A DNA stretch of 27,538 bases from positions 1-27,538 of the IMG/VR virus record IMGVR_UViG_3300020167_000153. One strand, 5' to 3'. This DNA comes from a virus. Below, in pieces: positions 7,813-15,643 of this stretch. Position numbers and translations under genes: made by a program. Position 1 is the first letter of the stretch. Each line of letters begins with the position of its first letter. Under the pieces are notes generated by a model. That model had not been told where the DNA came from, ran no database searches, and saw nothing but the letters and a program-made list of their open reading frames with translations.

Positions 7813-10251
7813 GTGCCCTACACCTTCGCCAACCTCAAGGAAGAGCTTCGCCCGCTGATTTTTCCGGGGCGGGAGGCGGCGAACCTGCGACCGGCGCACG
7901 ACAAGATGTTCGTGGAGGCGTTGGTGGACGCGCAACGGATGTCGGAGTGCCTGACCTACAACAACACCAACATCTTCCCGCAGTGCGCGACCTACTTCCA
8001 GTGTGGTATGACGCTGCTGCCGGCTCCGCGCGGGGCCATCAAGCGCCTCTACGTGGTGGACCGCATCAACCCCACCACGGGACGCGAGGATGCCGCCGCA
8101 CCATTGGATTGGTGTAGCCGGATTGACTACCAGCAGGTGCGCAAGTGCGACATGGAGAAGTATGTCGCCGCCGTGGCGAGCGGGTGCGGAAGTTGCGGGA
8201 CGGCCATGAGCAGCGTGTTCGGCTACCCGCTGGCGATGTGTGGTGAGAAGAGCTTTCCGACCCCGACGGACGCTGGCTGGCTGAACGCGGCGGCGCTTCC
8301 TATGGGGTTGCACTACCCGCAGTCCAGCACGGACAGCCGGTGCGGCCGGGCGCGCAAGGGCGTGTGGGCCATCGAGCGGGGTCGCATCTACGTGGCTCCG
8401 TGGATTCAGAGCACGGAAACCATCATCGTCGAGTGGGACGGCATCAAGCGCGAGTGGGATGACGGGGACGTGCTGGAGGATGACCCCACCCTGAAGCGGG
8501 CAGTGCGCTACTTCGTGGCGGCCGGTCAGGCCAAGGATTACGATAGGGACGACGCGGCGTGGGCCGCCTTCCGGCGCGACTACGACGAAGCGATCCGCGA
8601 CCTGATCTGGGAATGCCGGCAGGAGACGATGGTGCGCGGCTGCGAGCCGAGCCTGGCGCGGCAGAGCACGGCCTACGTGGAGTTCACCCGCCCCACGGGT
8701 GGCACGTCGGAATCCCCCGACGGATCACACCCCGCGTTGCCCGACGGCACACCCACCACGACGGACAACCAGTCCACCTGCCCGGACGTGGCCGAGGTGG
8801 TGTTTTACCCGCCCACCGGGGCCATCGTCACCTACCCCATCCGCGTGGTGTTGAACAGCGCGACGGCGGGGGCGACGATTTACTACACCACGGACGGAAC
8901 CGAACCGACGCGCGCCAGCCTGGCGTATGTGGGTTCGTTCGACCTCGCGGCTGGTAGCGTCAAGGCGGCGGCGTTCCTCCGCGAGTGCCCGTCACAGGTC
9001 ACACAGTCGGCTTACCGGGATGCCAACGACCCCGACATCGTTGGCCCCGACGGATTCGCTCCGAAGCTGACCACGCTTTGCACGACTACTGATCGCGCCG
9101 GTGCGTGGGGGGTGTTTCATTCGGACGGAAGTCCCGACATCAACTGGAAACTGAACTTCCGGTTCAAGCCGGGCGCAGTCATCAAACGAGTGGAGATGTT
9201 CGAGACCGATAGCTCTGGCAACTGGACCACGGGCCGGTCGTGGGCCACCAAGCAGATCATCCAAGGCGGATTCAACTCTTACCCGGTGGTCATTGACAAC
9301 GCAGTCGGTCAGATTGAAACCGCCTACACGGACAATCTCGCCCAGGCCGGCGACTCAGATCAGGACTGGTTCTTGTTTGGTGAATCAGTGGGGGTTCCGG
9401 CTTCTGGCTCCTACTATCGCTTGAACATCTACATGGAGGATGGCTACGTGTTCTATGCTTCTTGCCAGATTACCTGTTTACCTCCGCCTGATCCGGTTAC
9501 TTACAACTGCGTGTCTGGAAATTGTGTTGCTATTATAGGACACAGCGGTTCTTACCCAACCTTAGAAGCCTGCTTGGCGGCGGACTGCCTGCCTTGCGCG
9601 GTGGAAATCACGGCTTCTGACTTGAATGCCACTGTGACGGGACCGGACTGCCCGTGCTACACGGTGACGCTCTCCGATCAGGTATCGGTGACAGGCGGGG
9701 TGCTGACCGGGTTCGCGCAGCTCATTGACGGCGTGGCTACTGGGTCGTTCGGACCTGACTACGCTCCGTGCCTAGCCAATCCTGGAATCTACACCTACCG
9801 GTCCTACGCGGTGAGCGACAGTGGAAGCTGTTACGACAACGTGGACTTCACAGTGACGCTGGAGTGCTCTCCTTGCGATGATGCTTGCCCAAACAACCTC
9901 AGCCTCCAAATCACGGGTGGAATTTACGAGGCTTTGTTCATCGAGTATTACGGATCGGCTGCCATAAGTCTGTCTCGATCAACTGCCGACGAAGGCAATC
10001 CCTGCCGGATTTGGAAAGGAACTTCCAGCGGTGGAACTCATGGAGATATTGAGTGGACAATAAGTGGCAACCCTCTTGTTCCTGTTGGAGGTGACTCGGC
10101 ATGGCAACTTGAAACTAATGATGGGTATGTTGCTGATGGCGCTGGTCCTGACCCTTATCCTGGTGAGGAAAGGGAATGCCCTGCTGGACTCTTCACAAGC
10201 TTGACTGTATCGTTTGACGTGAACGCTATTTGGACAGTAACCAGTGCTTGA
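7813..10251 (+). CDS. Large virion protein: adaptor-like N-terminus fused to fibre-type domains
   Basis: An 812-residue protein starting at GTG. Residues 1-295 have an adaptor-like helical pattern (YTFANLKEELRPLIFPGRE; DDAAWAAFRRDYDEAIRDLIW), which could be a tail tubular A/stopper-type head-tail joining domain. Residues about 330-402 match the chitobiase-C-terminal-like Ig fold (YYTTDGTEPT and its spacing), common in adhesive and carbohydrate-facing proteins. Residues about 563-592 carry the paired-Cys signature YNC-x4-C...GSYPTLEAC-x4-C seen in environmental phage structural proteins. The rest is Cys- and Thr-rich beta repeats. From about 9,470 the DNA has visibly lower GC and different codon use, suggesting a recently acquired tip. 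A receptor-binding or surface protein is inferred; the N-terminal assignment is weak. Confidence 0.6.
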   Translation: MPYTFANLKEELRPLIFPGREAANLRPAHDKMFVEALVDAQRMSECLTYNNTNIFPQCATYFQCGMTLLPAPRGAIKRLYVVDRINPTTGREDAAAPLDWCSRIDYQQVRKCDMEKYVAAVASGCGSCGTAMSSVFGYPLAMCGEKSFPTPTDAGWLNAAALPMGLHYPQSSTDSRCGRARKGVWAIERGRIYVAPWIQSTETIIVEWDGIKREWDDGDVLEDDPTLKRAVRYFVAAGQAKDYDRDDAAWAAFRRDYDEAIRDLIWECRQETMVRGCEPSLARQSTAYVEFTRPTGGTSESPDGSHPALPDGTPTTTDNQSTCPDVAEVVFYPPTGAIVTYPIRVVLNSATAGATIYYTTDGTEPTRASLAYVGSFDLAAGSVKAAAFLRECPSQVTQSAYRDANDPDIVGPDGFAPKLTTLCTTTDRAGAWGVFHSDGSPDINWKLNFRFKPGAVIKRVEMFETDSSGNWTTGRSWATKQIIQGGFNSYPVVIDNAVGQIETAYTDNLAQAGDSDQDWFLFGESVGVPASGSYYRLNIYMEDGYVFYASCQITCLPPPDPVTYNCVSGNCVAIIGHSGSYPTLEACLAADCLPCAVEITASDLNATVTGPDCPCYTVTLSDQVSVTGGVLTGFAQLIDGVATGSFGPDYAPCLANPGIYTYRSYAVSDSGSCYDNVDFTVTLECSPCDDACPNNLSLQITGGIYEALFIEYYGSAAISLSRSTADEGNPCRIWKGTSSGGTHGDIEWTISGNPLVPVGGDSAWQLETNDGYVADGAGPDPYPGEERECPAGLFTSLTVSFDVNAIWTVTSA

Positions 10252-10255
10252 TTCA

Positions 10256-10303
10256 ATGCGCTTCGACTACCTCATCAACACGCCCTGCGAGACGCCGGGT
10301 TGA
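10256..10303 (+). CDS. 15-residue peptide ORF, apparent truncated copy of the next ORF
   Basis: The peptide reads MRFDYLINTPCETPG and begins five bases after the preceding stop. It shares the pattern M-x-[FW]-D-[YF]-[LI]-I-x-x-P-C with the start of the next ORF. This implies a duplicated N-terminal module that lost its downstream part, or a family of very short peptides. Whether it is translated is unknown. Confidence 0.3.
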   Translation: MRFDYLINTPCETPG

Positions 10304-10320
10304 TCGTCAATTAACCTCCA

Positions 10321-10443
10321 ATGAACTGGGACTTCATCATCCATCAACCGTGCGTGGGGACCGCTGAAGACGGCTCGACCAGTTCGTCGTCGTCGTCGAG
10401 CACGTCGGACACCTCCACCAGCTCGACCACCACGGCATCGTGA
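10321..10443 (+). CDS. 40-residue Ser/Thr-rich small protein
   Basis: The protein begins MNWDFIIHQPCVG and then becomes almost pure Ser and Thr (about 22 of the last 27 residues). Part of the tract is (TCG)5, but AGC, TCC, ACC and ACG codons are mixed in, so it is not a simple repeat expansion. Its stop overlaps the GTG start of the first glycosyltransferase (GTGA), implying coupled translation. A Ser/Thr tail next to glycosyltransferases suggests a glycosylation acceptor; this is inference. Similar Ser/Thr tracts occur in the capsid protein and in the two proteins starting at 18797 and 19049. Confidence 0.5.
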   Translation: MNWDFIIHQPCVGTAEDGSTSSSSSSSTSDTSTSSTTTAS

Positions 10444-11108
10444 GGCTGCTGGTCAAATTCCCAACGCGCGGCCGGCCCAAGCTGTTCTGCGAAACCCTGC
10501 GCCAGTGGCGGTCGCATCTCTCGGGCCGGAACCAGGTCCGCTTCGTGGTGTCCATTGATGAGGATGACTCGCTCATGAACTCGCCCATCATGCACGGGTT
10601 CTTGAGCCGGCAGAAGAATCTCGACTGGCACGTAGGACACTCCAAGACGAAGGTGCAGGCCATCAACGCGGACTTGGACAAGCTGGGCGACTACGACGTG
10701 CTCGTGCTGGCCAGTGATGACATGGTGCCCGTGGTGCGCGGTTATGATGACGTGATCTGCCAGACGATGCGCCGTGTATGGCCGGGGCTGGATGGCGTCC
10801 TGCACTTCGAGGATGGGTTCAACCGGAACGGGCTGAACACGCTGCCCATCATGGGGCGCAAGCTCGTGGACGACTGGGGCTACCTATACCATCCGGCTTA
10901 CAAAAGCCTCTTCTGCGACCAGGAGTTTCAAGACGTGACCGAGCGGGACGGACAGAGTGAGAAGCTGGCCCGGTGCATCATCCGGCATGATTGGATTGGC
11001 GCGCACAAGCCAGACTCGCTGCACCTCAGAAACGAAGCCATGAACGGACCTGACCGTGACACTTACCACGCGCGGCGCGCGGCCAACTATCCGAGGGCGT
11101 GGACATGA
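10440..11108 (+). CDS. Glycosyltransferase, GT2-like (GT-A fold)
   Basis: A 222-residue protein whose N-terminus (LLVKFPTRGRPKLF) matches the opening strand of small phage and bacterial GT-A glycosyltransferases. S92-D93-D94 after a hydrophobic strand (DVLVLASDDM) is the likely nucleotide-sugar/metal DxD-type site. The C-terminal half has the acceptor-side pattern with a conserved-looking Asp/His region (YHPAYKSLFCDQEFQDV). Length is short but complete for a single GT-A domain. There is no membrane segment, so it is cytosolic. It starts at GTG overlapping the Ser/Thr-rich ORF and ends overlapping the next glycosyltransferase (ATGA), making it the first of a coupled series. Sugar and acceptor are unknown. 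Confidence 0.7.
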   Translation: MRLLVKFPTRGRPKLFCETLRQWRSHLSGRNQVRFVVSIDEDDSLMNSPIMHGFLSRQKNLDWHVGHSKTKVQAINADLDKLGDYDVLVLASDDMVPVVRGYDDVICQTMRRVWPGLDGVLHFEDGFNRNGLNTLPIMGRKLVDDWGYLYHPAYKSLFCDQEFQDVTERDGQSEKLARCIIRHDWIGAHKPDSLHLRNEAMNGPDRDTYHARRAANYPRAWT

Positions 11109-11668
11109 GCGTGTTCCGACTCAGCATCTTGGTGCCCACGGTGCCCGAACGAGCGCACTTCCTGCGCCGGCTGCGCTCCGTGCTCGACCGGCAAATCCAC
11201 GGGAAGCCCGTCGAGCTGCTGCTGGATGACCGCCCGCGCCCGGTGGCCATCGGGGCCAAGCGCAACGCCCTGCTGGACCGCTCGCGGGGCGACTACGTGG
11301 CCTTTGTGGATGACGACGATCTGGTGAGCACGAACTACATCAGGGATGTGCTGGCGGCGTTGGAGAACAACCCCGACTGCGCCGAGCTGCGAGGAATCAT
11401 CACGACCGACGGCGGCAAACCCAAGGATTTCCATCACACAATCGAATGCAAAGCATGGTGCGAGAAGAACGGAGTCTATCTTCGGATGCCCAACCACCTG
11501 AACGCGGTGCGACGCGATATGGCGTTGCAAGTGCGGTTTCCCGAGACGAACTTTGGCGAGGACCACGACTACTCCAAGCGGTTGCTCCCGCTGCTCAAGA
11601 CGATGGGCGCGGTGCCGCGCGTGATTTACCTTTACCAGTCGAGAACCAAGAAGCCGGAGTTCCGGTGA
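11105..11668 (+). CDS. Glycosyltransferase family 2 protein
   Basis: A 187-residue GT-A enzyme. I chose the ATG at 11105 because it overlaps the previous stop as ATGA, the coupling seen throughout this block; a GTG six bases upstream is also in frame. The opening strand is FRLSILVPTVPERAHFL. The segment IGAKRNALLDRSRGDYVAFVDDDD is a classic GT2 stretch ending in the metal-binding Asp cluster D69-D72. A Glu-Asp pair near the C-terminus (NFGEDHDYSKRLLP) fits the catalytic-base ED motif. The protein is soluble, with no transmembrane helix. The donor is not predictable. It probably acts on the same glycan as its neighbours. Confidence 0.85.
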   Translation: MSVFRLSILVPTVPERAHFLRRLRSVLDRQIHGKPVELLLDDRPRPVAIGAKRNALLDRSRGDYVAFVDDDDLVSTNYIRDVLAALENNPDCAELRGIITTDGGKPKDFHHTIECKAWCEKNGVYLRMPNHLNAVRRDMALQVRFPETNFGEDHDYSKRLLPLLKTMGAVPRVIYLYQSRTKKPEFR

Positions 11669-11693
11669 ACCCGATTCACCTACTGCACACGCT

Positions 11694-12602
11694 TTGGATG
11701 TTTCGCTAAAACCGTTTGCCTACGTCTATCCGCCGAACGAGCCAGCGGCGATTGCTGAATGGGTGGGCGCGGAACTGGTGGCGGCTGGCATGGCCGTGTC
11801 CGTGTTGAGCCATCAGAGCAACTTTTCCGAGGTGCTGGCGGTCTGCCAGCGGGCCGAGGCGGTCATCTTTCACGGTGGACTCACTCAACTGTCGTGGCTG
11901 TTCGACACGCCAGAGAAGGTTTCCGCGTGGCATCTCGAAATCCGCAAGCCCCGCGTCGCCATCTCCACGGAAATGCTCTTCTGCGAACCGCCGCAGCACG
12001 GCACGTTTCGTAAGCGCGCACACCAATCCATGAGGGTGATGACGCATCTGGTCGGCCTCAACGATTCGCCCGCTTTGGACGGGGAGAACTTCCGACTGCG
12101 CCAGACGGGTGCGCCGCTGCTGGTCATGCCCGCCGTGGCATTCGCCTTCAGCCGCTACACCAACACGACGCCGTGGGCGCAGCGGCAGGCACGCTACTGC
12201 TTCCTCGGGACGTGGCACGGGATTCAGCGCCAGGTGTTCCTGCGTGAGCTGGTCCGCGAGAGCTTGGTGGACATCCTGAACATCCCCAAGAGCGACCCGT
12301 TGGAAGCCATCGCGGCGTTCAACCGCTACCAAGGCGTCATCAGCCTGCGCGGCAATCACGGCGTCGCCGTCCCGTTCATGCCTCGGCTCATGGAAGGTGC
12401 GGCGTGTGGCTGCTTCGTGTGTGACCTGCAAGATTTGGAACCGGGCCAATGGTCCCAAGCCGTGGCGCGGGTGCGGGACACGGACTGGGCGGCGGCGGAG
12501 CAGCTCGTGGCCGGACATCTCGCCAGCGTGAAACAATTCAGTCCGGTGCCCTACTTCTCTGCGGTAACGTCGTGGCTCAAAGAACACCCCTATGCTGGTT
12601 GA
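11694..12602 (+). CDS. Glycosyltransferase-like protein (probable GT-B C-terminal domain)
   Basis: A 302-residue protein starting at TTG; no ATG or GTG lies upstream in frame after the previous stop. The N-terminal third has alternating strands and helices (AVIFHGGLTQLSWLF) like a Rossmann-type GT-B N-domain. Around residues 215-245 the segment VAVPFMPRLMEGAACGCFVC, preceded by LRGNHG, matches the C-terminal nucleotide-sugar site of GT-B enzymes of the glycosyltransferase group 1 type (R-x-x-E-x-x-A-x-G). It lies between two other glycosyltransferases and overlaps the next gene by 11 bases. No signal peptide or membrane segment is present. A nucleotide-sugar-binding protein without transferase activity is a possible alternative. 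Confidence 0.6.
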   Translation: MDVSLKPFAYVYPPNEPAAIAEWVGAELVAAGMAVSVLSHQSNFSEVLAVCQRAEAVIFHGGLTQLSWLFDTPEKVSAWHLEIRKPRVAISTEMLFCEPPQHGTFRKRAHQSMRVMTHLVGLNDSPALDGENFRLRQTGAPLLVMPAVAFAFSRYTNTTPWAQRQARYCFLGTWHGIQRQVFLRELVRESLVDILNIPKSDPLEAIAAFNRYQGVISLRGNHGVAVPFMPRLMEGAACGCFVCDLQDLEPGQWSQAVARVRDTDWAAAEQLVAGHLASVKQFSPVPYFSAVTSWLKEHPYAG

Positions 12603-13356
12603 CCTTAAAAAATTCTCCGTGCTCGTCTGCGGCTGTGCCCGCGACGTGGAACCGCAACTCCCCGGCGTGCTCGCCAACTTCGCGCGCATCGGGGCGCTGT
12701 TCGGAGCCGCGCGCTATGCCGTGGTGGAGAACGATTCCAAGGACCGCACCGCCGCCATGCTCGCCAGTTGGAAGCGGAGCGACCCGCGCCCGCGCCGGCA
12801 CATCAGCCTCACGGGCCTAGACCGCCGATTCAGGACGCGCACTGAGCGGTTGCCGGAGTGCCGCAACGCGCTGCTCGACGAGCTGTGGCGCGAGCCGGCG
12901 GACTTCATGGTGATGCTGGACATGGACGGCATTTGTCAGGAGCCGATCCCCGAGGCGTCCATCCAGTCGTGCTTCAATTATCCGCTCGACGGATGGGCGG
13001 CGATGACGGCGAACATCTCCAGCAAATACTACGACATCTGGGCGCTCCGCTCTGAGTGGTGCCCCTACGACTGCTGGCAAAAGGTCTGGCACCGTCCCGC
13101 CGGCATGACGCCGGAGGAGGCCATCGAGCAGTTCATCCACGTCCACAAGAAGCACATCCCGGCCAACGCGCCGCCGCTGGAGGTGGAGTCGGCCTTTGGC
13201 GGGCTTGGGGTGTATCAAGTGAGCTTCCTGAAGGGCTGCCGCTACTCGCGCAAGAGCACGTTCCACGATGCCGACGTGGAGCACTGCGCCTTCAATCAGG
13301 CCATCCGGCGTAACGGCGGCAAGGTGTTCATCAACCCAGCCCTCATCATCCGGTGA
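12592..13356 (+). CDS. GT-A glycosyltransferase, CAP59/mannosyltransferase-like
   Basis: A 254-residue protein with a GT-A pattern. The first strand (FSVLVCGCARDVEPQL) is followed by VVENDSKDRT (44-53), the donor-base strand and turn seen in capsule mannosyltransferase-like (CAP59-type) enzymes. FMVMLDMDG (105-113) provides the D-x-D metal site at D110/D112. The later segment AFGGLGVYQVSFLKGCRYS resembles the acceptor-loop GG motif of this fold. It starts at ATG inside the preceding gene and its stop overlaps the next GTG (GTGA). Soluble. The family assignment is by motif pattern only; a generic GT2 enzyme is the main alternative. Confidence 0.65.
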   Translation: MLVDLKKFSVLVCGCARDVEPQLPGVLANFARIGALFGAARYAVVENDSKDRTAAMLASWKRSDPRPRRHISLTGLDRRFRTRTERLPECRNALLDELWREPADFMVMLDMDGICQEPIPEASIQSCFNYPLDGWAAMTANISSKYYDIWALRSEWCPYDCWQKVWHRPAGMTPEEAIEQFIHVHKKHIPANAPPLEVESAFGGLGVYQVSFLKGCRYSRKSTFHDADVEHCAFNQAIRRNGGKVFINPALIIR

Positions 13357-14024
13357 TCTCGCGCATCCTCATTCTCTGTGGTGGCAAAGGCACGCGCTGG
13401 GGCGACTTCCTGAACGTGCCCAAGCAGATGCTCGCGTTGACGGGTGAACCGCTACTGCACCGCACCGTGCGCCAGTTCCGTGCGGCGGTTCCCGGCGTGC
13501 CCATCACCGTCATCAGCCGCGACCTGTCGGCCCCTGGTGTGCCCTCCGTGGACCCGCTTCCGGGCGATCTCAACACCGACAAGTTCGCCTCGTCGCTGCC
13601 GCTCTGGGGGGGCACCGGCAGCACGCTATTTGTCCACGGCGACGTTTTCTTCGAGTCCAAGGACGTGACGGCCATCGTGGCGGCGTGTGCTGACCGCTCG
13701 CTCTGGTTCGGCAATATGCGGTTTTACGAACTGCTGGCATCCTACGTGGCGGCGGACGAGATGGAGGCGTGGATCAACGTCATGCGACACGTCCTCAATC
13801 AGGAGCGCAACCAGCTAACGGCGGGGGGGGCGTGGCGGATGTTGAGGTTGTGGAACAAGTTGCCGGCCGAGAGTGAAGACGGCACTCCCTACCCATTCCC
13901 AAACTATCCGACGCCGCTGCTGGGCTACTTGGATTGCCCCGGCCTGAGTCGGGATTTTGACTACCCGGAAGACTTGGTGCGGTGGCTGACGCTGGTCGGA
14001 AACGAAAAGCTGGCGGCCATGTGA
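13353..14024 (+). CDS. Nucleotidyltransferase-like protein (GlmU/IspD-type fold)
   Basis: A 223-residue protein beginning RILILCGGKGTRWGDF, the G-G-x-G-T-R signature loop that binds the NTP phosphates in sugar-1-phosphate and related nucleotidyltransferases. K-Q-M (VPKQMLALTGEPLL) gives the conserved catalytic Lys and following helix. D97 in FVHGDVFFE matches the metal-binding Asp after the fourth strand. The C-terminal part is shorter and less conserved than in GlmU or RmlA, and there is no left-handed helix domain. The likely role is making an activated sugar for the neighbouring transferases, but the substrate cannot be told. GTG start overlaps the previous stop, and its own stop overlaps the next GTG. 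Confidence 0.75.
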   Translation: MISRILILCGGKGTRWGDFLNVPKQMLALTGEPLLHRTVRQFRAAVPGVPITVISRDLSAPGVPSVDPLPGDLNTDKFASSLPLWGGTGSTLFVHGDVFFESKDVTAIVAACADRSLWFGNMRFYELLASYVAADEMEAWINVMRHVLNQERNQLTAGGAWRMLRLWNKLPAESEDGTPYPFPNYPTPLLGYLDCPGLSRDFDYPEDLVRWLTLVGNEKLAAM

Positions 14025-14746
14025 AAGTCTCCTGCTGCTGTTTGACCTACGGACGCAACGCGCTGCTGGCCGAGGCGGTCGAGTCCTTCATCCGCCAAGA
14101 CTACCCCGACCGCGAGCTGGTCGTGTTCAATACGCTGGCGTCCCAGCAGCTTATCATCCCTCACCCGCTGGTCCGCGTCATCAACCACGCGCCCCGGCCC
14201 ACGTCGCTAGGGGAGACGCGCAACCTCGCCATCGAGCAGTGCCGGGGCGAATTCATCCTGACGTGGGACGATGACGACATCTATCTACCACACTACGTCG
14301 CGTGGCTCGTCGCGCACTTGGACGGCGGCGAGTGGGTGCGCCAGGCGGGCCGGTTCGATCTCACCAGATGGACGGTCACTGGCACCAACGCGCAGGCCAT
14401 GAACCAATTCCTGTTCCGCAAGGCCGCGTGGCGCAAGGCTGGCGGTTATCCGGTCGGGATGGATAGCGGCGAGGATGCTCACTTCTTCAACCGCGTGGCC
14501 GCGTGCCCGCCAGGTCGCAAGGTGGAGTGCGATCCCAGCGAATACGGCTTTCTCTACGGCTGGGACAACGGGGCTTACCACGTCAGCGGGGGCGGGGAGA
14601 ACCAGCCCGGCAAGCCAACGGCGCTTCAGCGGTCGCAGCGCCACATCACCAGCCAGAGCCACCCGCGCGGGCGAGTGACCATCGTGCCGCGATGGCGGAA
14701 GGACTACGTGGCAGAGGCGCGACGCTGGCTGCAACGGGGAGCGTGA
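14021..14746 (+). CDS. Glycosyltransferase family 2 protein
   Basis: A 241-residue enzyme. I set the start at the GTG overlapping the previous stop (GTGA), giving MKVSCCCLTYGRNALL, the normal first strand of GT2; an upstream start would add an implausible basic stretch. ETRNLAIEQCRGEFILTWDDDD carries the nucleotide-sugar site with the Asp cluster D83-D86. MDSGEDAHFFNRV gives the catalytic-base ED motif. Complete single GT-A domain, soluble. It is the last gene of the block before the integron. A GTG overlapping its stop opens a 33-codon frame that runs into the first cassette, possibly the remnant of an interrupted downstream gene. Confidence 0.85.
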   Translation: MKVSCCCLTYGRNALLAEAVESFIRQDYPDRELVVFNTLASQQLIIPHPLVRVINHAPRPTSLGETRNLAIEQCRGEFILTWDDDDIYLPHYVAWLVAHLDGGEWVRQAGRFDLTRWTVTGTNAQAMNQFLFRKAAWRKAGGYPVGMDSGEDAHFFNRVAACPPGRKVECDPSEYGFLYGWDNGAYHVSGGGENQPGKPTALQRSQRHITSQSHPRGRVTIVPRWRKDYVAEARRWLQRGA

Positions 14747-14787
14747 GCCAGCGCGGCGGCTACCAATCTCTACCATTGACACATTCG

Positions 14788-14794
14788 GTTATGT
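14788..14794 (+). other. Candidate attI-like core or left cassette boundary (GTTATGT)
   Basis: GTTATGT resembles the GTTRRRY core cut by integron integrases and lies where the first cassette should begin, between the glycosyltransferase stop and the first cassette gene. A perfect -35-like TTGACA is present just upstream, but no good -10 follows at normal spacing. Assignment is by position and a partial consensus match only. Confidence 0.3.
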
Positions 14795-14810
14795 GGGCGA
14801 CGGTTCGGGC

Positions 14811-15035
14811 GTGCCGACCACAAAAGTCTCTCCGCTCCGCTTGAAAAGACGGCTCGCCTCCACGCTTGGAAAGTTTGCCCGCGGCGTGCCTAAGAGCTAC
14901 TCCCCCGCCGAAATCGCCAAGCGCACGGCGAGACTGCGGAAGGCCCAGAAATCGCGCGCGAAAACCCAGCGCGCACTCCGGCGTGCTAACGATAAGCTCA
15001 GAGACGGCGCACCAGAGACGCCGCCTGCCAACTGA
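14811..15035 (+). CDS. Cassette 1: small very basic hypothetical protein
   Basis: A 74-residue protein (80 if the in-frame GTG at 14793 is used). It is rich in Lys and Arg with a helix-forming middle (YSPAEIAKRTARLRKAQKSR). The segment SYSPAEIAKRTARLRKAQ has no recognised domain, but the charge suggests nucleic-acid binding or interaction with an acidic partner. Its last 50 or so bases lie inside the attC1 site, as is common for cassette genes whose 3' end overlaps the recombination site. No promoter is evident, so expression would depend on readthrough from the glycosyltransferase operon. Function unknown. Confidence 0.55.
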   Translation: MPTTKVSPLRLKRRLASTLGKFARGVPKSYSPAEIAKRTARLRKAQKSRAKTQRALRRANDKLRDGAPETPPAN

Positions 15036-15073
15036 AACGCTCATGCGCCGTTCTCTGGAGCGCATGGTTGGGC
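14984..15073 (+). other. attC recombination site 1
   Basis: The site runs from a degenerate R'' box (TGCTAAC) to a consensus R' box (GTTGGGC). The inner arms GCTCAGAGACGGCGCA and TGCGCCGTTCTCTGGAGC pair almost fully, leaving one extra T and one extra G unpaired, like the extrahelical bases of attC hairpins. The orientation matches the cassette genes. The R''/R' pairing is the weakest part. Confidence 0.75.
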
Positions 15074-15096
15074 GGCACGGTCGAACTGGAACAAAT

Positions 15097-15291
15097 ATGA
15101 AAAAACTGCAAGACACTGACCCGATGCCCTTCGGCAAGCACAAGGGCGAGCCGATGCAAGATGTGCCAGCCAGCTATCTGCACTGGCTCTGGAAGGAAAT
15201 CCAGCACGACAATACGAGCGATGTGGGCGACTACATCCGCCGCAACCTGAGCGCACTGAAACAGGAACACTCCGATGGCGTATGGAGCTAG
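15097..15291 (+). CDS. Cassette 2: DUF3820 family protein
   Basis: A 64-residue protein. The core MPFGKHKGEPMQDVPASYLH followed by WLW is the signature of DUF3820, a small family (once described as a putative quorum-sensing-regulated virulence factor) found in phages and bacteria. The ATG at 15097 is chosen because the family's conserved core starts about ten residues later and because the upstream frame runs through attC1. The gene lies cleanly between two attC sites, with its stop five bases before the R'' box of attC2. Function of the family is unknown. The cassette is less GC-rich than the phage genes around it. Confidence 0.75.
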   Translation: MKKLQDTDPMPFGKHKGEPMQDVPASYLHWLWKEIQHDNTSDVGDYIRRNLSALKQEHSDGVWS

Positions 15292-15295
15292 TGCC

Positions 15296-15424
15296 GCCCA
15301 ACGATTAAGCTGCCCGACCGCTACCCGGTGGCCAGCGTAGAAAGCAAAATGAACCAACAAATAACCAGAGCGCATGGCCGAAGCCGAGGGCGGGTAGCGG
15401 TTCGTGTCCAGCGCATTGTTAGGC
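15296..15424 (+). other. attC recombination site 2
   Basis: R'' GCCCAAC and R' GTTAGGC are complementary at six of seven positions. The inner arms CGACCGCTACCCG and CGGGTAGCGGTTCG pair fully apart from one unpaired T. At about 129 bp the site lies within the known size range of attC sites. The variable terminal loop has no ORF. This is one of the most convincing sites of the array. Confidence 0.9.
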
Positions 15425-15430
15425 ATCAAC

Positions 15431-15643
15431 ATGAAAACACAACTGACTGAACAGAAAATCCGAAAACTGGCTGACGGAATGCTCGACGATTCAATCAAGC
15501 ATCGAGTCAAAGAGGCTGTGCGCCGCAAGAACGCCAAGCAGTTCTTCAATGATCTCATCGTGTCACTCACCAAAGGCAAACGCAAATGGACGCCAACCGA
15601 GCGGATGCAGTTCAATCGCGTGGCGGCGTTCCTTGATGCCTAA
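15431..15643 (+). CDS. Cassette 3: small hypothetical protein
   Basis: A 70-residue protein, MKTQLTEQKIRKLADGMLDD at the start and a basic helical middle (HRVKEAVRRKNAKQFFNDLI). It is mostly alpha-helical with alternating charge. I do not recognise the family. The ATG is six bases after the R' box of attC2, the usual short leader of a cassette gene, and the stop codon TAA is inside the R'' box of attC3 (GCCTAAC). This snug fit between two attC sites supports a real cassette gene. Earlier in-frame starts run through attC2 and are rejected. Confidence 0.6.
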   Translation: MKTQLTEQKIRKLADGMLDDSIKHRVKEAVRRKNAKQFFNDLIVSLTKGKRKWTPTERMQFNRVAAFLDA

